NCBI GenBank assembly: GCA_041569895.1
Contig: JBFFXF010000086.1
Coordinates: 1-26,368, forward strand
Direction of reading: 5' to 3'
DNA: 26,368 nt
DNA from: JBFFXF01 sp041569895
GTDB lineage: Bacteria > Planctomycetota > UBA8108 > JACQVS01
A model generated the notes under the pieces. The model was not told the origin of the DNA. It was given only the letters and a program-made list of their open reading frames with translations, and ran no database searches. Of the stretch, positions 24,801 through 26,368 are shown piece after piece (position 1 is the first letter of the stretch; each line of letters begins with the position of its first letter). Position numbers and translations under genes: made by a program.

Positions 24801-25345
24801 GGGCCCTGGTCCACGGCGATCGGCGAGTCGAGGAGCTGGTCGAGGATCACTTCGGCGATGTCGACAGCGCGGCCGCCGGCGCCGTGCGCGAACGCATCGC
24901 CCGGATCCACCGGATCCTCGGCGAGGGCTCCGGCAACCCGTACCGCGGCGAGACTCTCTTCCGCGAGCGCTGCGGCCGCTGCCACGAGATGTTCGGAGAC
25001 GGCGGCGGCGTCGGACCCGACCTGACGCCGTACGACCGCGGCAACCTCGAGCGCTTGCTCCTCAACGTCGTCGACCCCGGCGTCGAGATCCGCGAGGGTT
25101 ACGAGAACTACCTCATCCTCACCCGAGACGGCCGCGCGCTCAGCGGCTTCCTCGCCGACCAGGACCCGCTGGTCGTCGTCCTCCGCGGTGTCGACGGCCA
25201 GAACATCGTCCTCCAGAGGACGTCGATCCGCGACATGCGCGCCGCGCCGACCCCCATCATGCCCGAGGACACCCTCGACGGCCTCGACGACCAGGGAGTG
25301 CGGGATCTGTTCGCCTTCCTGAGAAGCAGCCAGCCGTTGCCGTGA
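21830..25345 (+). CDS. PVC-type CxxCH haem protein with propeller and helical repeats
   Basis: The 1,171-residue exported protein (1,170 if the ATG at 21833 is used) has a signal peptide (about 8-28). An N-terminal beta-sandwich (about 30-155) resembles the jelly-roll of glycoside hydrolase-type proteins. A beta-propeller (about 220-590, with WGPDGWLYAAQG, NAFGVEIDSRGRIF and VGPDGAIWVADFYEQ) is the planctomycete/verrucomicrobial membrane-bound dehydrogenase type. HEAT-like helical repeats (about 600-1020) follow. A C-terminal cytochrome c domain has CGRCH (Cys1048, Cys1051, His1052) and a possible ligand Met1144 in PIMPED. It is probably a PQQ- or sugar-dehydrogenase-like periplasmic enzyme, but no activity has been assigned to the family with certainty. 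No ribosome site is clear at the GTG/ATG pair. Confidence 0.93.
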   Translation: MMPSCRSLSARRAAVLAFAAAIAPVAGAVEDTPWHALAVPDSWKTPPRGELEPLDGFCWYRCRVAVPTAWAGRPLELFVEPVDDARQVFVNGSLIGAAGTFPPRYRSGLGEPSRHAVPGGLAPAGKTALVAIRIYTSDSRTNFSVSAPVLLAGDEAIRLEGAWQYRPGDNPAWARDEGERAADGEREPFSRVERVDDLETFVRRRRGDRDALAPAEALARFTIADDLAVDLVLSEPEIAQPLFLSFDERDRLWVLEYRQYPDPAGLAVVSRDRHLRTVYDGVPAPPPGHVRGRDRISIHEDTDGDGAFDRHSVFVDGLNIATSFARGRGGVWVLNPPYLLFYRDADGDDVPDGDPEVHLEGFGLEDSHSVVNNLRWGPDGWLYAAQGSTVSGRVRRPGDTQPEVVSMGQLIWRYHPESRRYEIFAEGGGNAFGVEIDSRGRIFSGTNGGDSRGFHYVQGGYSRKSFEKHGALSNPYAFGHFEDMEHDRVPRFTHTFVIYEDEALPERYRGKLLGVEPLQGQIVLSEIERDRSSFRTRDITRPLTTDDQWFRPVDIRVGPDGAIWVADFYEQRIDHSSHYAGRVDRDSGRVYRIRAKDARPHRPVDLRRMSGRQLVEILASGKRTHRQTALRLIADRRDAALVEPLLELARSTTGQSALEALWALGATSALTGDVALEMLDHADPFVRLWTARLLCDARRVTAAVSRKLVEVASREPVVDVRSQLASSARRLPLADALPLVRALLAHDEDADDIHVPLLLWWALEAKIGEDRDAALALFDDPQLWSRPLVERHLLERTARRLAATGVRTDLIALAALLRDAPETPHREALLRGLELGSRGRSLADLPDELADVLAGAGGGPPALRLRRGDPGEVKKALEIIADSAAPRERRLDLIRVLAQVPRSGNAPALLDVVRGATDTELRIAALAALGALDAPSIASAILAMTASLPAEVRDAALDILATRAAWARRLLEACAAGEIDPDSVPRRVVRRALVHGDRRVEELVEDHFGDVDSAAAGAVRERIARIHRILGEGSGNPYRGETLFRERCGRCHEMFGDGGGVGPDLTPYDRGNLERLLLNVVDPGVEIREGYENYLILTRDGRALSGFLADQDPLVVVLRGVDGQNIVLQRTSIRDMRAAPTPIMPEDTLDGLDDQGVRDLFAFLRSSQPLP

Positions 25346-25641
25346 GGGACCCGGACCAGATCTCGTCCTCGCCCTCGTCCTAGGGCTTGACGAAGAGACG
25401 ACTCAAAAGGAAGCAAGGAAACCAGGGAAAGCAGGAGACGGGAAGACTGATGGGGTTCGGGTTCGTGAGCTTCGCTGGAGTTGTCGAACGGACCTTCCCG
25501 ACTTCTGCGTCTTCCTGCGTTCCTCCTGGATCGTCGTCAGGGGAACCGGGGCCGGGAACGTTGCGAGAATGACGGGACTGTTCACGTGTCGTATCCTTCC
25601 GACGGGGTCGTTGCTTTGATGTGCACCTCGAGATCGACGGG
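25346..25641. other. Spacer with CTCGTC, purine-rich and pyrimidine-rich tracts
   Basis: No gene is seen. The spacer holds CTCGTCCTCGCCCTCG (25362-25377), a 16-base string also found at 9687-9702. A purine-rich tract of AAGGAAGCAAGG/CCAGGGAAAGC-like units covers about 25408-25447, and a pyrimidine-rich tract with CTGCGTCTTCCTGCGTTCC lies at about 25505-25530. TCGGNN arrays are absent here. Confidence 0.6.
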
Positions 25642-26368
25642 ATGAGCCGGATCGACACCTACGATGGCTCCGCGGACTTCGACGACTCGGCTGATGGCAC
25701 CGCGACCGAGCTGCTCGAGCCGTTCCCGGTCCGCGAGCTTTCGGCGAGCGCCGAGCCCGGGATCGAGGAGCCGGATCCGCAGCAGCAGCCGGCTCCACCG
25801 CCGGAGCGCGCGCCATCCTCGAGACCGCTGATTCTCGGCACGCCGGCGGTGCTCTTCTTCATGGTCTGCGTCGTCGGATCGTTCGTCGCGGGCGCGTTTG
25901 TCGGCGGCAACATGGTCGAGGCGGTGCCGGCGGCGACCCTGGTCGCGCTCATCTGCCTGCTGCCCGTCGCCCTGGTGGTCTCCGCCGGCCGTCGCCTGCT
26001 CGAGTACGCTCGATCGTTCCACGGTTCGGCGGACGCCACGGCGATGTCGGCCGTCGAGTCCGCCGTGGAGCGTCTCGGCGGTCTCGTCGAGGAGACGGTG
26101 GCGCGTTCGGAGTCGCTCGAGAACCAGGTCGAGTCGGAGCTCTCCCGAAGCGGAGTCGAGCTGCAGCGCACCATCGCGAAGGACCTCGAGAAGGTGCGGG
26201 TCTTCTTCGAGACGCTGCTCGAGAAGCACGTCCACCGAATCAATCGTGAGCTCCGCGCCAAGGAGGCGGAGCTCACCGAGCTGAAGAAGCTGCGGGAGAG
26301 CGAGCAGGGGCGAGCCAGCGAGGAGTCCGAGGACGCGCGCCGGCGGGTCGAGCTCGAGGAGGAGGTCG
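25642..26368 (+). CDS. N-terminal part of a two-TM coiled-coil protein, cut by window end
   Basis: The reading frame is open from 25573 to the last base, so 242 residues are visible. It starts with an acidic, Pro/Gln-rich soluble region (1-62). Two hydrophobic segments follow at about 64-88 and 96-116. A long charged helical region rich in Glu, Arg and Leu (about 130-242) looks like a coiled coil. The family is not recognised; a membrane-anchored scaffold, or a structural or signalling protein, would fit. GTG at 25621 is an alternative start, and neither start has a good ribosome site. Third positions are GC-rich throughout, which supports coding. Confidence 0.8.
   Translation, partial: MSRIDTYDGSADFDDSADGTATELLEPFPVRELSASAEPGIEEPDPQQQPAPPPERAPSSRPLILGTPAVLFFMVCVVGSFVAGAFVGGNMVEAVPAATLVALICLLPVALVVSAGRRLLEYARSFHGSADATAMSAVESAVERLGGLVEETVARSESLENQVESELSRSGVELQRTIAKDLEKVRVFFETLLEKHVHRINRELRAKEAELTELKKLRESEQGRASEESEDARRRVELEEEV

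Overview
The window is GC-rich bacterial DNA and most likely comes from the Planctomycetota. The evidence is family content: two neighbouring pairs of DUF1549/DUF1553 planctomycete cytochrome-type genes with Tat-type DUF1501 genes, and a 1,171-residue PVC-type protein made of a beta-propeller, helical repeats and a C-terminal CxxCH haem domain. No rRNA, tRNA, IS element, phage gene or CRISPR array was seen. Assignment below phylum is not possible from the sequence alone.

Layout. 1-900: a possible truncated gene end, then an HU-family DNA-binding protein with a promoter and a good rho-independent terminator. 1120-3228 (-): a Ser/Thr kinase fused to a polytopic membrane domain with an internal duplication. 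3527-7748 (-): module 1, a DUF1549/DUF1553 protein overlapping a DUF1501 protein by 11 bases. 7975-9624 (+): phosphoglucomutase. 9958-14836 (-): module 2, a paralogous and larger DUF1549/DUF1553 plus DUF1501 pair. 14956-16428 (-): an alginate-export-type outer membrane porin with palindromes around its promoter. 16657-20543 (+): a GDPD/PLC-like exported protein, a Gfo/Idh/MocA oxidoreductase, a radical SAM protein and an HldE/RfaE2-type nucleotidyltransferase. 20923-25345 (+): a secreted leucine-rich-repeat protein followed by the large haem protein. 25642-end (+): the start of a membrane/coiled-coil protein cut by the window edge.

The most unusual content lies between the genes. Six spacers hold period-6 low-complexity arrays, some of them mosaics of several unit families: TCGGNN, ACGGGG/CCCGTT, GTGACC with its 13-mer form GTGACCGTGGGCC, and a 9-mer CGCAGATTA. 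The TCGGNN arrays share the phase-breaking core TCGGTCATCGG, seen six times in four spacers and always on the + strand. The G-tract arrays fit G-quadruplex patterns, and three of the four tracts lie on the coding strand upstream of a start codon. The arrays have few stop codons in any frame, so they create long false ORFs.

Functionally, the minus-strand modules, the porin and the large haem protein look like the exported polymer-processing and redox machinery that planctomycetes carry in many copies, although the biochemistry of these families is largely unproven. The 16657-20543 run is the best candidate for an uncharacterised pathway, possibly making or modifying an activated sugar or lipid headgroup. 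That role is inferred from the enzyme classes only.
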